From NCBI GenBank assembly GCA_900100475.1, contig FMTU01000002.1, forward strand, positions 310,001 through 374,000: a DNA stretch of 64,000 nucleotides. Direction: 5' to 3'. Of this stretch, positions 26,323 to 35,144 are shown in pieces (the stretch's first letter is position 1; every line of letters starts with the position of its first letter). The position numbers were made by a program, and so were the translations under genes. The stretch comes from Sphingobium faniae (GTDB lineage: Bacteria > Pseudomonadota > Alphaproteobacteria > Sphingomonadales > Sphingomonadaceae). A model generated the notes under the pieces. The model was not told the origin of the DNA. It did not search any database and worked only from the letters and a program-made list of their open reading frames with translations.

Positions 26323-26445
26323 CACTTCCGGCATATGTCCGCATTCGGAAAAATCCGATGCGAACTCACTCTCCTGAAACGCTTCCGGCCGCGACGCCGG
26401 CATTATATGCGATTTGGGCGCTTCCCGCAGGAAACAGCCCGACCG

Positions 26446-26718
26446 TCAGTTGACCGCGTCCTTCAGGCCCTTGCCGGCCTTGAACTTGGGCTGAGTGGAT
26501 GCCTTGATGGTCATGGTTTCGCCGGTGCGCGGATTGCGGCCGGTCGACGCCTTGCGCTGCGAAACGGAAAAAGTGCCGAAACCGACCAGACGTACTTCGT
26601 CGCCCTTCTTCAGTGCGCCGGTAATTGCATCGAATACGCCTTCGACCGCCTTGCTGGCGTCGTTCTTGCTAAGACCGCTGCTTTCGGCAACCGCACTGAT
26701 AAGATCCTGCTTGTTCAT
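26446..26718 (-). CDS. hupB: HU-family DNA-binding protein
   Basis: A 90-residue nucleoid protein that binds and bends DNA as a dimer. It starts MNKQDLISAVAESSGLSKND and has the DNA-arm signature VGFGTFSVSQRKASTGRNPR. The ATG at 26718 is the only good start. It follows lon by 183 bases, the conserved lon-hupB order, and probably has its own promoter in that gap. Confidence 0.97.
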   Translation of the reverse strand: MNKQDLISAVAESSGLSKNDASKAVEGVFDAITGALKKGDEVRLVGFGTFSVSQRKASTGRNPRTGETMTIKASTQPKFKAGKGLKDAVN

Positions 26719-26901
26719 GCCTTGGGAACCCCCTTGTAGCTGTTTGGTGACTTAGGAATCGCGGCGTAGGCGCGGCAATAAGGCCCAGCTTTTCCCGACT
26801 GTCAAAGGGAAAGCGACAAACGAACCCTGTTCGCCGCACTTTTGCCCGTTTCGGGACAAAAAGCAGAAAAATCAGTGCCCCAATGCCGCTCCATCGCTTC
26901 G

Positions 26902-29298
26902 TCAGTGCCGTAGCGCGGCGTCTCCTTCCCGACCCGGTGCGGTCGAAGGTTGCGCCGCAAGGTCGTCCTCCTCGGTCCAGGTGATCGCTTCGGGCAACGA
27001 AACCAGCGCGCGGGCGAGCACTTCGTCGACATGCGCGACCGGCACGATTTCCAGCCCTTCGCGGATATTGGCCGGGATTTCCGCCAGATCCTTTTCATTT
27101 TCCTGCGGAATCAACACCGTCTTGATGCCGCCGCGCAGGGCCGCGAGCAGCTTTTCCTTGAGGCCGCCGATGGGCAGCACCCGGCCGCGCAACGTGACTT
27201 CGCCGGTCATCGCCACATCCTTGTGCACCGGGATGCCCGTCAGCGTGGAAACGATGGTCGTCACCATGCCGATACCCGCCGAAGGGCCGTCCTTCGGCAC
27301 GGCCCCTTCGGGCAAATGGATGTGGATGTCCTTGCGGTTGAAGAGGCTGGGCTTGATCCCGTAGCCCGGCGAGCGCGCCCGCACATAGGAAAAGGCCGCC
27401 TGAACCGATTCGTTCATGACGTCGCCCAGCTTGCCGGTGGTCTTGATCGCGCCCTTGCCGGGGACGGTCACGGCTTCGATGGTCAGCAGTTCGCCACCCA
27501 CCTCCGTCCAGGCGAGGCCGGTGACGGCGCCGATCTGATGTTCTTCCTCGCCCACGCCATGGCGGAATTTGCGGACGCCCGCATAATCGGCGAGATTTTC
27601 GGGCGTAATGACGATCCTGTCATAAGCGCCCTCCAATATCTTCCGCAGCGCCTTGCGGGCAAGGCGGGCCACTTCGCGTTCCAGCGTGCGGACGCCCGCT
27701 TCGCGCGTATAGTAGCGGATGAGGTCGCGGATCGCGTCCTCCGTCACTTCGAACTCGCCTTCCTTCAGGCCGTGGGCGTCGATCTGCTTGTGCACCAGAT
27801 GGCGCTGGGCGATCTCCACCTTCTCGTCCTCGGTATAGCCCTCCAGCCGGATGATTTCCATGCGGTCGAGCAAAGGTTGAGGCAAATTCAGGGAATTGGC
27901 GGTCGTCACGAACATCACGTCTGAAAGATCGACGTCGATTTCCAGATAATGATCCTGAAACTTGCCATTCTGTTCGGGGTCCAGCACTTCCAGCAGAGCC
28001 GAAGCGGGATCGCCCCGGAAATCCTGTCCCAGCTTGTCGATCTCATCGAGCAGGAAGAGCGGGTTCATCGTGCCCGCCTTCTTGAGATTGGTCACCACCT
28101 TGCCCGGCAGCGAGCCGATATAGGTGCGGCGGTGGCCGCGGATTTCCGCTTCGTCGCGCACGCCGCCCAGCGACTGGCGCACGAATTCGCGGCCCGTCGC
28201 CTTGGCGATGGACCGGCCCAGCGACGTCTTGCCCACGCCCGGCGGGCCGACGAGGCAGAGGATCGGCCCCTTGAGCTTGTTGGTGCGCGCCTGCACGGCG
28301 AGATATTCGATGATCCGGTCCTTGACCTTCTCCAGCGCGAAATGATCCTCGTCCAGAATCGCCTGCGCGCGCTTGAGGTCGGTCTTGACCCTCCCCTTCT
28401 TGCCCCATGGCAGGCCCAGCAGCACGTCGAGATAATTGCGGACGACCGTGGCCTCCGCCGACATGGGCTGCATGGCCTTCAGTTTTTTCAGCTCGGCATT
28501 GGCCTTGGTCCGGGCTTCCTTGCTGAGCTTCGTCTTGGCGATCTTCTCGGCCAGTTCGGCGAGTTCGTCGCCTTCCTCGCCATCGGCATTGCCCAGTTCG
28601 CGCTGGATCGCCTTCAACTGTTCGTTGAGGTAATATTCGCGCTGGGTCTTTTCCATCTGCCGCTTCACGCGGCCGCGAATCTTCTTTTCGACCTGCAGCA
28701 CGCCAAGCTCGCCTTCCATGAAGGCGAACACCATTTCGAGGCGTTTGACCGGATCGGCCTCGACCAGCAGCGACTGCTTGTCGGACACCTTGACGTTGAT
28801 ATTGGCGGCAACCGCGTCGGCCAGCCGGCTCGCATCCTCGATCTCGCGAAGCTGGACCGGGGTTTCGGCGGGCAGCTTCTTGTTGAGCTTCGCGTAATTT
28901 TCGAATTGCTCGGCGACCGAGCGCATCAGGGCGGCTGCTTCCGGCCCCTCCGCCGCCGCTTCCTCCACCGGGAAGATCGTGGCGGTCAGATAGCCGTCGG
29001 TCGATTCCATGGATTGAAGCTGGGCGCGATGCTTGCCTTCCACCAGGACGCGCACGGTGCCGTCGGGCAGCTTCAAAAGCTGGAGCACCACCGCCACGAC
29101 GCCCGTGTCGTACAGCGAGTCCTTGCCCGGGTCGTCCTCCGCCGGATCAAGCTGGGAAACGAGGAATATCTCCTTATCGTCTTCCATCGCCGCTTCGAGG
29201 GCGGCGACGCTCTTGTCGCGGCCGACGAACAGCGGAACGATCATCTGCGGAAAGACGACGATGTCACGCAGGGGCAGAAGCGGATATTGCGTAGTCAT
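26902..29298 (-). CDS. lon: ATP-dependent protease Lon
   Basis: A 798-residue cytosolic AAA+ serine protease that degrades misfolded and regulatory proteins. Domain order: N-terminal LON domain (LPLLPLRDIVVFPQM, about 1-200), coiled coil (KIRGRVKRQMEKTQREYYLN), AAA+ module with Walker A CLVGPPGVGKTSLGRSI and Walker B NPLFLLDEIDKL, and the protease domain with the catalytic Ser in PKDGPSAGIGMVT and the Lys in GGLKEKLLAALRGG. ATG at 29298. Upstream neighbour ybaB, downstream hupB. Confidence 0.98.
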   Translation of the reverse strand: MTTQYPLLPLRDIVVFPQMIVPLFVGRDKSVAALEAAMEDDKEIFLVSQLDPAEDDPGKDSLYDTGVVAVVLQLLKLPDGTVRVLVEGKHRAQLQSMESTDGYLTATIFPVEEAAAEGPEAAALMRSVAEQFENYAKLNKKLPAETPVQLREIEDASRLADAVAANINVKVSDKQSLLVEADPVKRLEMVFAFMEGELGVLQVEKKIRGRVKRQMEKTQREYYLNEQLKAIQRELGNADGEEGDELAELAEKIAKTKLSKEARTKANAELKKLKAMQPMSAEATVVRNYLDVLLGLPWGKKGRVKTDLKRAQAILDEDHFALEKVKDRIIEYLAVQARTNKLKGPILCLVGPPGVGKTSLGRSIAKATGREFVRQSLGGVRDEAEIRGHRRTYIGSLPGKVVTNLKKAGTMNPLFLLDEIDKLGQDFRGDPASALLEVLDPEQNGKFQDHYLEIDVDLSDVMFVTTANSLNLPQPLLDRMEIIRLEGYTEDEKVEIAQRHLVHKQIDAHGLKEGEFEVTEDAIRDLIRYYTREAGVRTLEREVARLARKALRKILEGAYDRIVITPENLADYAGVRKFRHGVGEEEHQIGAVTGLAWTEVGGELLTIEAVTVPGKGAIKTTGKLGDVMNESVQAAFSYVRARSPGYGIKPSLFNRKDIHIHLPEGAVPKDGPSAGIGMVTTIVSTLTGIPVHKDVAMTGEVTLRGRVLPIGGLKEKLLAALRGGIKTVLIPQENEKDLAEIPANIREGLEIVPVAHVDEVLARALVSLPEAITWTEEDDLAAQPSTAPGREGDAALRH

Positions 29299-29418
29299 TC
29301 ATTCTCCTGGGCCTGCTTTTCAGGTCCACATATGATTCAACGCCTTTATGGGGATGACCAGGACGCCAATCAATCGCCCGCAGGAAGCGAGAGGCGAGCA
29401 AATATCATCCCCTGCGCG

Positions 29419-29742
29419 TCAGAACGGCAGTTTGAAGCCGGGAGGAAGCGACAGGCCGCTCGTCATCTTGGCCATTTCCGAAGAACTGACTTCGTCCGCT
29501 TTCTTGCGCGCATCGTTGAAAGCGGCGGTCACAAGGTCTTCCAGCATCTGCTTTTCGGACGGCGCGAGCAGGCTTTCGTCGATCGTCACGCCGACGATGC
29601 GACCCTTGGCCGAAGCGCGCACCTTGACGAGCCCGCCGCCCGCCGCGCCCTCAACCTCGATCTTGTCGAGATTTTCCTGCGCGCGCTGCAATTCCTCCTG
29701 CACGCGATTGGCCATGCCCAATATTTCGTTGAGATCCTTCAT
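29419..29742 (-). CDS. ybaB: YbaB/EbfC-family nucleoid-associated protein
   Basis: A 107-residue DNA-binding protein that works as a dimer. The N-terminal helix MKDLNEILGMANRVQEELQR and the GGGLVKVRASAKGRIVGVTI strand are typical. It follows dnaX after 3 bases, the classical dnaX-ybaB pair; the usual third member recR is absent and lon comes next. Confidence 0.93.
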   Translation of the reverse strand: MKDLNEILGMANRVQEELQRAQENLDKIEVEGAAGGGLVKVRASAKGRIVGVTIDESLLAPSEKQMLEDLVTAAFNDARKKADEVSSSEMAKMTSGLSLPPGFKLPF

Positions 29743-29745
29743 CCG

Positions 29746-31359
29746 TCATGCACTCCATTGTTCGAGCCGATCGTCCAGATCGGCGTCGGGGAAGGCCTCC
29801 ATCGCGGCCTTTACCACCGGGGTTTCCAGAATGGCGGCGCGTTCTTCCGCCGCCTGACGCTGTTCCTGTTCCAGCCGCGTGGGCGCGGCCGGGCCATCGG
29901 CCTGCGCGACGCGCCATGCGACGCCCGTGACTTCGCGCAGGGCGGGCGTCAGGCGAGCGGTGAAATCGGGTGCGAGGGAAGACGCGGCCTTATAGTCCAG
30001 TTCGGGCGGCGCATAACGGACGAGGCCGACGCAATCGTGAAGTTCCTGCGCCAATTGCCCTTTGCCGCGCTGCCAGAAGGCTTCGATCAGTTCCTCGAAG
30101 CTGGCGGGCAGGCTGGCCGAAGGGCCGGAGGATGTTTCGGCCGGGACAATGGGCGCGCCAGAGGCCATCGGCCCGCCTTCGCGCAGCATCCGCGCGATTT
30201 CGCCGGGGTCGGGCATGGTCGCGGCATGCATCACGCGGAGCAATGCCATTTCGCAGCTTTCGATGGGAAGGACGGCGCTCGCCACTTCATCATGCCCCTT
30301 GAGCAGCAATTGCCACAGACGATGCAGCGGCGCAAAACCGAGTTGCGATGCCCAGTCGGCAATGGCTTCCCGCTCCTCGACGGATTGGCCGGGGGTGGCG
30401 ATGTCGCGACCCGCCTTGACGAGGGTGACGGCGTGGATCAGTTCGAGCAACCCGCGCATCAGGGACAGAGGATCGACGCCCAGCGCATATTGATCGCGCA
30501 CCGCAGTGAGCAACGGCGCGGTTTGTCCTTCCAGCAACAACCCCAGCAGGCTGCGCACCGATCCGCGGTCGGACAAGCCCAGCATCTCGCGGACCTGCGC
30601 GGCGGTGACGAGCGGCGCGGATTCCTTTTGATCCGGCCCCATTTCGGCATGGGCGATGGCCTGGTCGAGGATCGAGAGGCCATCACGCGCGGAGCCTTCC
30701 GCCGCCTGGGCAATGAGGGCGAGTGCATCGGGTTCCGCCACGACATTCTCCGCCTCCACCACATGGGAGAAGTGGCGGGCGAGCAGTTCGGCCGGGATGC
30801 GGCGCAGGTCGAACCGCTGGCAGCGGGACAGCACCGTCACCGGCACCTTGTTCACTTCGGTCGTGGCAAACAGGAATTTCACATGGGCGGGCGGTTCCTC
30901 CAGCGTCTTCAGGAGCGCGTTGAACGCGTTCTTGGAGAGCATGTGGACTTCGTCGATGATGTAGACCTTGTAACGCGCGGAAACGGCGGAATAGCGCACC
31001 GCCTCGATGATCTCGCGCACGTCATCGACGCCGGTGTGGCTGGCGGCGTCCATTTCGATGACGTCGATATGGCGGCCTTCGGCGATGGCCTTGCACGGTT
31101 CGCACACGCCGCAGGGGTCGATGGTGGGACCGCCCTGCCCGTCCGGGCCGATGCAGTTCAACGCCTTGGCGATAAGGCGCGCGGTCGATGTCTTGCCCAC
31201 CCCACGCACACCCGTCATCAGGAAGGCATGGGCCAGCCGCCCACGCTGGATCGCGTTGCCCAGCGTCTGGACCATCGCGTCCTGCCCGATCAGTTCATGG
31301 AAGCTGCGCGGGCGGTATTTGCGCGCAAGAACGCGATAGGGCTGGGGGGAATCGGACAT
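29746..31359 (-). CDS. dnaX: DNA polymerase III subunits gamma/tau
   Basis: A 537-residue clamp-loader ATPase. Walker A is MTGVRGVGKTSTARLIAK, a zinc module follows (CGVCEPCKAIAEGRH), then the DEVH box in YIIDEVHMLSKNAF and the sensor-1 FLFATTEVNKVPVTVLSRCQ. The C-terminal third is the collar and a shorter tail than in E. coli tau. I see no slippery A-run that would produce a programmed gamma form. I chose the ATG at 31359 over an upstream TTG. The SRP RNA lies just upstream and ybaB just downstream. Confidence 0.95.
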   Translation of the reverse strand: MSDSPQPYRVLARKYRPRSFHELIGQDAMVQTLGNAIQRGRLAHAFLMTGVRGVGKTSTARLIAKALNCIGPDGQGGPTIDPCGVCEPCKAIAEGRHIDVIEMDAASHTGVDDVREIIEAVRYSAVSARYKVYIIDEVHMLSKNAFNALLKTLEEPPAHVKFLFATTEVNKVPVTVLSRCQRFDLRRIPAELLARHFSHVVEAENVVAEPDALALIAQAAEGSARDGLSILDQAIAHAEMGPDQKESAPLVTAAQVREMLGLSDRGSVRSLLGLLLEGQTAPLLTAVRDQYALGVDPLSLMRGLLELIHAVTLVKAGRDIATPGQSVEEREAIADWASQLGFAPLHRLWQLLLKGHDEVASAVLPIESCEMALLRVMHAATMPDPGEIARMLREGGPMASGAPIVPAETSSGPSASLPASFEELIEAFWQRGKGQLAQELHDCVGLVRYAPPELDYKAASSLAPDFTARLTPALREVTGVAWRVAQADGPAAPTRLEQEQRQAAEERAAILETPVVKAAMEAFPDADLDDRLEQWSA

Positions 31360-31441
31360 GGGGCGCAATCTAGCGGCTTGGAACGATGCTGTCGAAGCCG
31401 CAAAAACCTTCTTGAGATGATGATCGCATGACCATGAAGGG

Positions 31442-31537
31442 GGGTGGGAGCCGGAACGACCCGTGACGAAATCGTTGTGGCTGCTTCCGTCAGGACCTGA
31501 CCCGGTTGGCGACGATCACGTCCGCCCGACTCCCGGC
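31442..31537 (-). ncRNA. ffs: Signal recognition particle 4.5S RNA
   Basis: On the minus strand the stretch holds the SRP hallmark GGGTCAGGTCC...GGAAGCAGCC (apical loop and Ffh-binding internal loops), and the ends pair as one hairpin (GGGAG near 31534 with CTCCC at 31446-31450). The apical tetraloop reads TGAC instead of the common GGAA. Ends are estimated from the pairing. The RNA forms SRP with Ffh for cotranslational targeting. Location upstream of dnaX is typical of many bacteria. Confidence 0.92.
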
Positions 31538-31583
31538 GCGGCTTATGGCGAAGCGCGCCGGGGATGACAAGGGGTATGAAGGA

Positions 31584-32525
31584 TCACTCCGGTTCGTTGC
31601 GCTTCGCCTGCGCCACGAAATCCAGAGCGGACGCCGCCGTTTCGGCGATGGCGGCTTCGGCTTTCGCTTCATCCACGGTGGGACGGTCGAGATAGACCGC
31701 CAGCAGATATTCCGCGCCAGAGGGGGATTTGACCAGCGCCACGTCATTATAGGCCGTGCCGCAGCTTCCTGTCTTGCCGCCCGAAGTCCAGCCCGTGGGC
31801 AGGCCCGCCTTGATGCGGCGCTCGCCGGTCTTGCTTCCGTTCAGCCAGCCCCGCAGCTTTTCGGCGCTTTCCGGTGGCATGTCCTTGAAGATGAGGCGCG
31901 TCATCAATTCCGCCATCGCCGCCGGGCTGGTGGTGTCGCGGGGATCGCCTTCCTCATTTTCGTTGAGGTCTGGCTCCTTGCGGTCGAGGCGCGAGAAGCT
32001 GTCGCCATGGGCACGGAAAAAGGCCGTCAGCCCCTCTGGCCCACCGATCATGGGGAGGAGAAGGTTGGCGGCGCTGTTGTCGCTTACCTCCACGGCGGCC
32101 TCCGCCAGTTCCGCCATCGACAGGCGGCCGCGCTTCAGATTCTGCTTCACGACGGGGGCATGGGGAAGAATGTCGTCCTTGGTGAAGGGCACCTGTCCTT
32201 CCAGCCCGAACTTGCCGCTTTCAGCGCCGAGCAGGACAGCGGCGGCCAGCGGCGCCTTGAAGGTCGAGCACATGGCGAAACGCTCGTCCCGGTTGAAGCC
32301 CAGGATCAGCGCGCCCGAGCTGTCGACCAGCGCGACGCCGAGGCGACCACCGGTTTCCTCCTCGATCTCCTTGGGATTGCGAACGGCCTTGAGCGCGGAT
32401 TGGGGGATCACATAGCGCGGCGCGGGCGGCATCAACGACTGGCGCTCGCCCTCCTGCGCGAGGGACGGAACGGACCCGAGCAGGCCGCAGGCGGTCAGGA
32501 GCGCGAGGCGCATCGGATTCTTCAT
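31584..32525 (-). CDS. bla: Class A beta-lactamase
   Basis: A 313-residue exported serine hydrolase that opens beta-lactam rings. It has a signal peptide (LALLTACGLLGSVPSLA, cleavage near 23). All catalytic motifs are present: Ser87/Lys90 in AMCSTFKAPL, SDN at 148-150, the omega-loop EPDLN (Glu184, Asn188), and KTG at 251-253 in SGGKTGSCGTAYN. Cys86 and Cys255 correspond to the 69/238 pair that forms a disulfide in KPC-like and L2-like enzymes, and Arg237 matches Arg220. The start ATG is 8 bases after the ferredoxin stop, so it lies in the desulfurase-ferredoxin operon. No ampR-type regulator is adjacent. Substrate range cannot be read from sequence. Confidence 0.94.
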   Translation of the reverse strand: MKNPMRLALLTACGLLGSVPSLAQEGERQSLMPPAPRYVIPQSALKAVRNPKEIEEETGGRLGVALVDSSGALILGFNRDERFAMCSTFKAPLAAAVLLGAESGKFGLEGQVPFTKDDILPHAPVVKQNLKRGRLSMAELAEAAVEVSDNSAANLLLPMIGGPEGLTAFFRAHGDSFSRLDRKEPDLNENEEGDPRDTTSPAAMAELMTRLIFKDMPPESAEKLRGWLNGSKTGERRIKAGLPTGWTSGGKTGSCGTAYNDVALVKSPSGAEYLLAVYLDRPTVDEAKAEAAIAETAASALDFVAQAKRNEPE

Positions 32526-32533
32526 GAAAATTC

Positions 32534-32869
32534 TCACATACCCTGCATGTTGAAGCTTTCGAACGGGATGCGGACCGTCAGGCTTTCCAGCGCGTCGTCC
32601 AGCACGATCTGGCAGGCGAGGCGACTGGTGCGCGTGGCGGAGGCTGCGAGGTCCAGCATGTCCTCTTCCTCCTCGCTCGCATGAGGGAGCCTGGAAAAAT
32701 CGGCGGCGTCGACGATCACATGACAGGTGGAACAGGCCATCTGCCCTTCGCAAGTACCTTCCAGCGGCTGCCCGGCCGCCTGCGCAACATTCAGCAAAAC
32801 CGAATCGGCAGGCGCATCCACTTCCTGCCTGTGTTCGCCATCCGCGCTGATGAAGACGACCCTGGTCAT
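32534..32869 (-). CDS. fdx: 2Fe-2S ferredoxin
   Basis: A 111-residue electron carrier of the adrenodoxin/putidaredoxin type. The four cluster ligands are Cys40, Cys46 and Cys49 in GTCEGQMACSTCHV and Cys86 in RLACQIVL. The acidic patch SEEEEDMLDLA fits partner docking. It sits between two cysteine desulfurase genes and a beta-lactamase gene. It may serve cluster assembly, or a separate monooxygenase. Confidence 0.93.
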   Translation of the reverse strand: MTRVVFISADGEHRQEVDAPADSVLLNVAQAAGQPLEGTCEGQMACSTCHVIVDAADFSRLPHASEEEEDMLDLAASATRTSRLACQIVLDDALESLTVRIPFESFNMQGM

Positions 32870-32883
32870 TGTGCGACGCTCCC

Positions 32884-33978
32884 TTATCGCGGCGCGCCTT
32901 GCAGCGCCGCCGCCTTATTGATCGCCTGTGCAGCCTCCTCCAGTTCGGCCGGCGTCGTATAACGGCCAAAGCCGATCCGGACCGATCCCCGCGCCTGCCC
33001 GTCCTTAAGGCCGAGCGCGCGCAGCACATGGCTAGGCCGACCCGACCCGCTCGCGCAAGCGCTGCCGAGCGAAAATGCGATATGGCGACAGTCCGAGAGC
33101 AACCGGGCGCCGTCGATTCCGCTGCGGCGCAGGTTGAGATTGCCATGATAGCGCCGCTCCGCGTCACCGTTGAGCGTCCAGTCGCGGAACAGGTCCCGCG
33201 CGAGGTTCCAGAGCGACTCGATATGGGCGTGATCGGCCTCGGCACGTTCCCGCATCAGCCGGGCGGCCATGCCGAAACCAGCGCAGAGCGCTGGCGAGAG
33301 CGTGCCGGAACGCAATCCCCCCTCCTGCCCGCCGCCATGGATGATCGGACGGAGCCTCACGCCGTCCCTGATCCAGAGCGCGCCGATGCCCTTGGGGCCG
33401 TGGACCTTGTGGCCGCTGATCGCGATCATGTCGCAGGCCGAAGGGATCGGCACGCGGCCATAGCCCTGCACCCCATCGCAGAGTAAGACGGCTCCGGCTG
33501 CGTGGGCAAGGTCGGCGAGGATTTCGACGGGCTGGATGACGCCGATCTCATTGTTGACCAGCATCGCCGCGACCAGTGCGATGCCGGGAACGATGGCCCG
33601 CCGCGCGGCGTCCATATCGACCAGCCCGTCCAGCCCGACCGGCAGGATGGTGACATCGCGCCCTTCCCGCGCCAGTGCCTCCACCGTGTCGAGCACGGCG
33701 GCATGTTCCGTGGCGATGGTGACGATGCGACCCGCGCCAGTGCCCTGAATGGCCATGTTGAGCGCCTCGGTCGCGCCGGAGGTGAAGAGCAGGCGGCCAT
33801 GGGCGGGCAGCAATCGGGACACCTCCTCGCGGGCGACTTCCACCTGCGCGGCGGCAGCGCGGCCGGGGCGGTGGGCGCTGTGCGGATTGGCGAACTGGTC
33901 GCGCAGCAGCGGGGCCATGATGTCGAAGACTTCGGGCGCGAGCGGCGTGGTCGCCTGATAGTCGAGATAGACGGTCAT
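32884..33978 (-). CDS. Cysteine desulfurase (NifS/IscS family), second of a tandem pair
   Basis: A 364-residue PLP enzyme that removes sulfur from cysteine for Fe-S clusters or thio-modified tRNA. It starts MTVYLDYQATTPLAPEV and has the PLP Lys191 in MIAISGHKVHGPKG and the catalytic Cys308 in FSLGSACASGSGRPSH. The start ATG overlaps the upstream desulfurase stop (ATGA). It precedes the ferredoxin gene by 14 bases. The two desulfurases are clearly related but divergent, not a recent duplicate. Confidence 0.92.
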   Translation of the reverse strand: MTVYLDYQATTPLAPEVFDIMAPLLRDQFANPHSAHRPGRAAAAQVEVAREEVSRLLPAHGRLLFTSGATEALNMAIQGTGAGRIVTIATEHAAVLDTVEALAREGRDVTILPVGLDGLVDMDAARRAIVPGIALVAAMLVNNEIGVIQPVEILADLAHAAGAVLLCDGVQGYGRVPIPSACDMIAISGHKVHGPKGIGALWIRDGVRLRPIIHGGGQEGGLRSGTLSPALCAGFGMAARLMRERAEADHAHIESLWNLARDLFRDWTLNGDAERRYHGNLNLRRSGIDGARLLSDCRHIAFSLGSACASGSGRPSHVLRALGLKDGQARGSVRIGFGRYTTPAELEEAAQAINKAAALQGAPR

Positions 33979-35012
33979 GCCCGCGCCCGCTCCGCCATGG
34001 CGGTCCATTGGGCAAGGAAGCGATCTATGTCCGCTTCTCCTGTCGCGGGGCCGAAGCTGACGCGCACCACCTCTCCCGCTGCCGCTTCGTCATGACCCAT
34101 GGCGCGCAGGACGTGGCTGGTCTTGAGCGAGCCGGAGGAGCAGGCGCTGCCCGCCGACACCGAAATGCCCGCCAGATCGAACTGGATAAGCTGGGCGCGG
34201 GCGGACATTCCGGGCATCCGGTAGCTGGCGATGGACGCAATGCGCGGCGCGTCTCGGGCGATGACCTGACCTCCCGCCCCTTCTATCCCTGCGTCCAGCC
34301 GGGCGCGCCATTGCGCGGCGACAGGAAGCCAGTCGGTGCAGGCCTCCAGAGCGGCGGCCATGGAGAGGATGCCGGGGAGATTTTCCGTCCCCGCCCTGTA
34401 CCCCTGTTCCTGCCCGCCGCTGGGTTCGAGCAACGCCAGATCGCGGATCAGCAGCGCGCCCACACCCGGAGGCCCGCCGAATTTATGCGCGCTGATCGCG
34501 ATCATGTCCGCATCCGGCAAGGGGAGCTTACCCGCGCTCTGGGCGCAATCGGCAAAGAGAATCGCCCCTTCGCGCCCGATCCGGTCGAGCGGCTGGATCA
34601 CGCCGGTTTCATTGTTGACGTGCTGGATGGCGAGCAGGGAAGGTCCGGCAGGAACGGAGGCTGAATCGACCAGCCCTTCCGTCGTGACTTTCAGCCGCTC
34701 CGCCCCCGGCGTCACGCGCAGCACCGAATCATGTTCGACCGGAGACGTGACGATTGGCGCCGCCTTCGCCCTGTTGAAGGCGATGGCGATGGCTTCGCTC
34801 GCGCCGGAGGTGAAGAGGACATGGCCGTCCCAGCCCAGCGCCGCCGCGATCCGCCGCCGCGCATCTTCCAGCGCGGCGCGGGCGGCGCGGCCGTCGCCAT
34901 GGGGGCTGGACGGATTGGCCCATCGCTCCATCCCCTCGATCATGGCGGCTTTCGCCTCCGCCAGCATCGGCGTGGTTGCGGCATGGTCCAGATAGAGACG
35001 GTCGGCGGCCAA
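33975..35012 (-). CDS. Cysteine desulfurase (NifS family), first of a tandem pair
   Basis: About 345 residues, the same reaction class as its downstream neighbour. It shows LYLDHAATTPMLAEA, the PLP Lys177 in MIAISAHKFGGPPG and the catalytic Cys291 in SVSAGSACSSGSLKTSH. It is shorter than IscS and lacks part of the usual N-terminus. I chose the TTG at 35012, after a weak GAG; no in-frame ATG precedes the conserved LDHAATTP block except in the overlapping hydrolase region. An ATG in another frame (near 35028) makes the start uncertain. Confidence 0.85.
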   Translation of the reverse strand: MAADRLYLDHAATTPMLAEAKAAMIEGMERWANPSSPHGDGRAARAALEDARRRIAAALGWDGHVLFTSGASEAIAIAFNRAKAAPIVTSPVEHDSVLRVTPGAERLKVTTEGLVDSASVPAGPSLLAIQHVNNETGVIQPLDRIGREGAILFADCAQSAGKLPLPDADMIAISAHKFGGPPGVGALLIRDLALLEPSGGQEQGYRAGTENLPGILSMAAALEACTDWLPVAAQWRARLDAGIEGAGGQVIARDAPRIASIASYRMPGMSARAQLIQFDLAGISVSAGSACSSGSLKTSHVLRAMGHDEAAAGEVVRVSFGPATGEADIDRFLAQWTAMAERARA

Positions 35013-35144
35013 AGGGAGACACTCATTGATTGCGGAAATGGTCGCGCTCTCTATATAGGCGGTCTGCGGCGCAGCGCCAGCAAAGCCTTGTCCGCGCTCC
35101 AAGCATCCATCAGCCGCCCGCCGGCCATAACGATAACAGGTGCC

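Noticed and set aside
29746..31359. Programmed frameshift in dnaX
   Set aside because: No A-run slippery site or downstream hairpin typical of the E. coli signal was found.
27949..31431. 1160-codon plus-strand frame opposite lon, ybaB and dnaX
   Set aside because: It is the antisense shadow of three well-supported genes and is rich in His, Arg and Gln as such shadows are.
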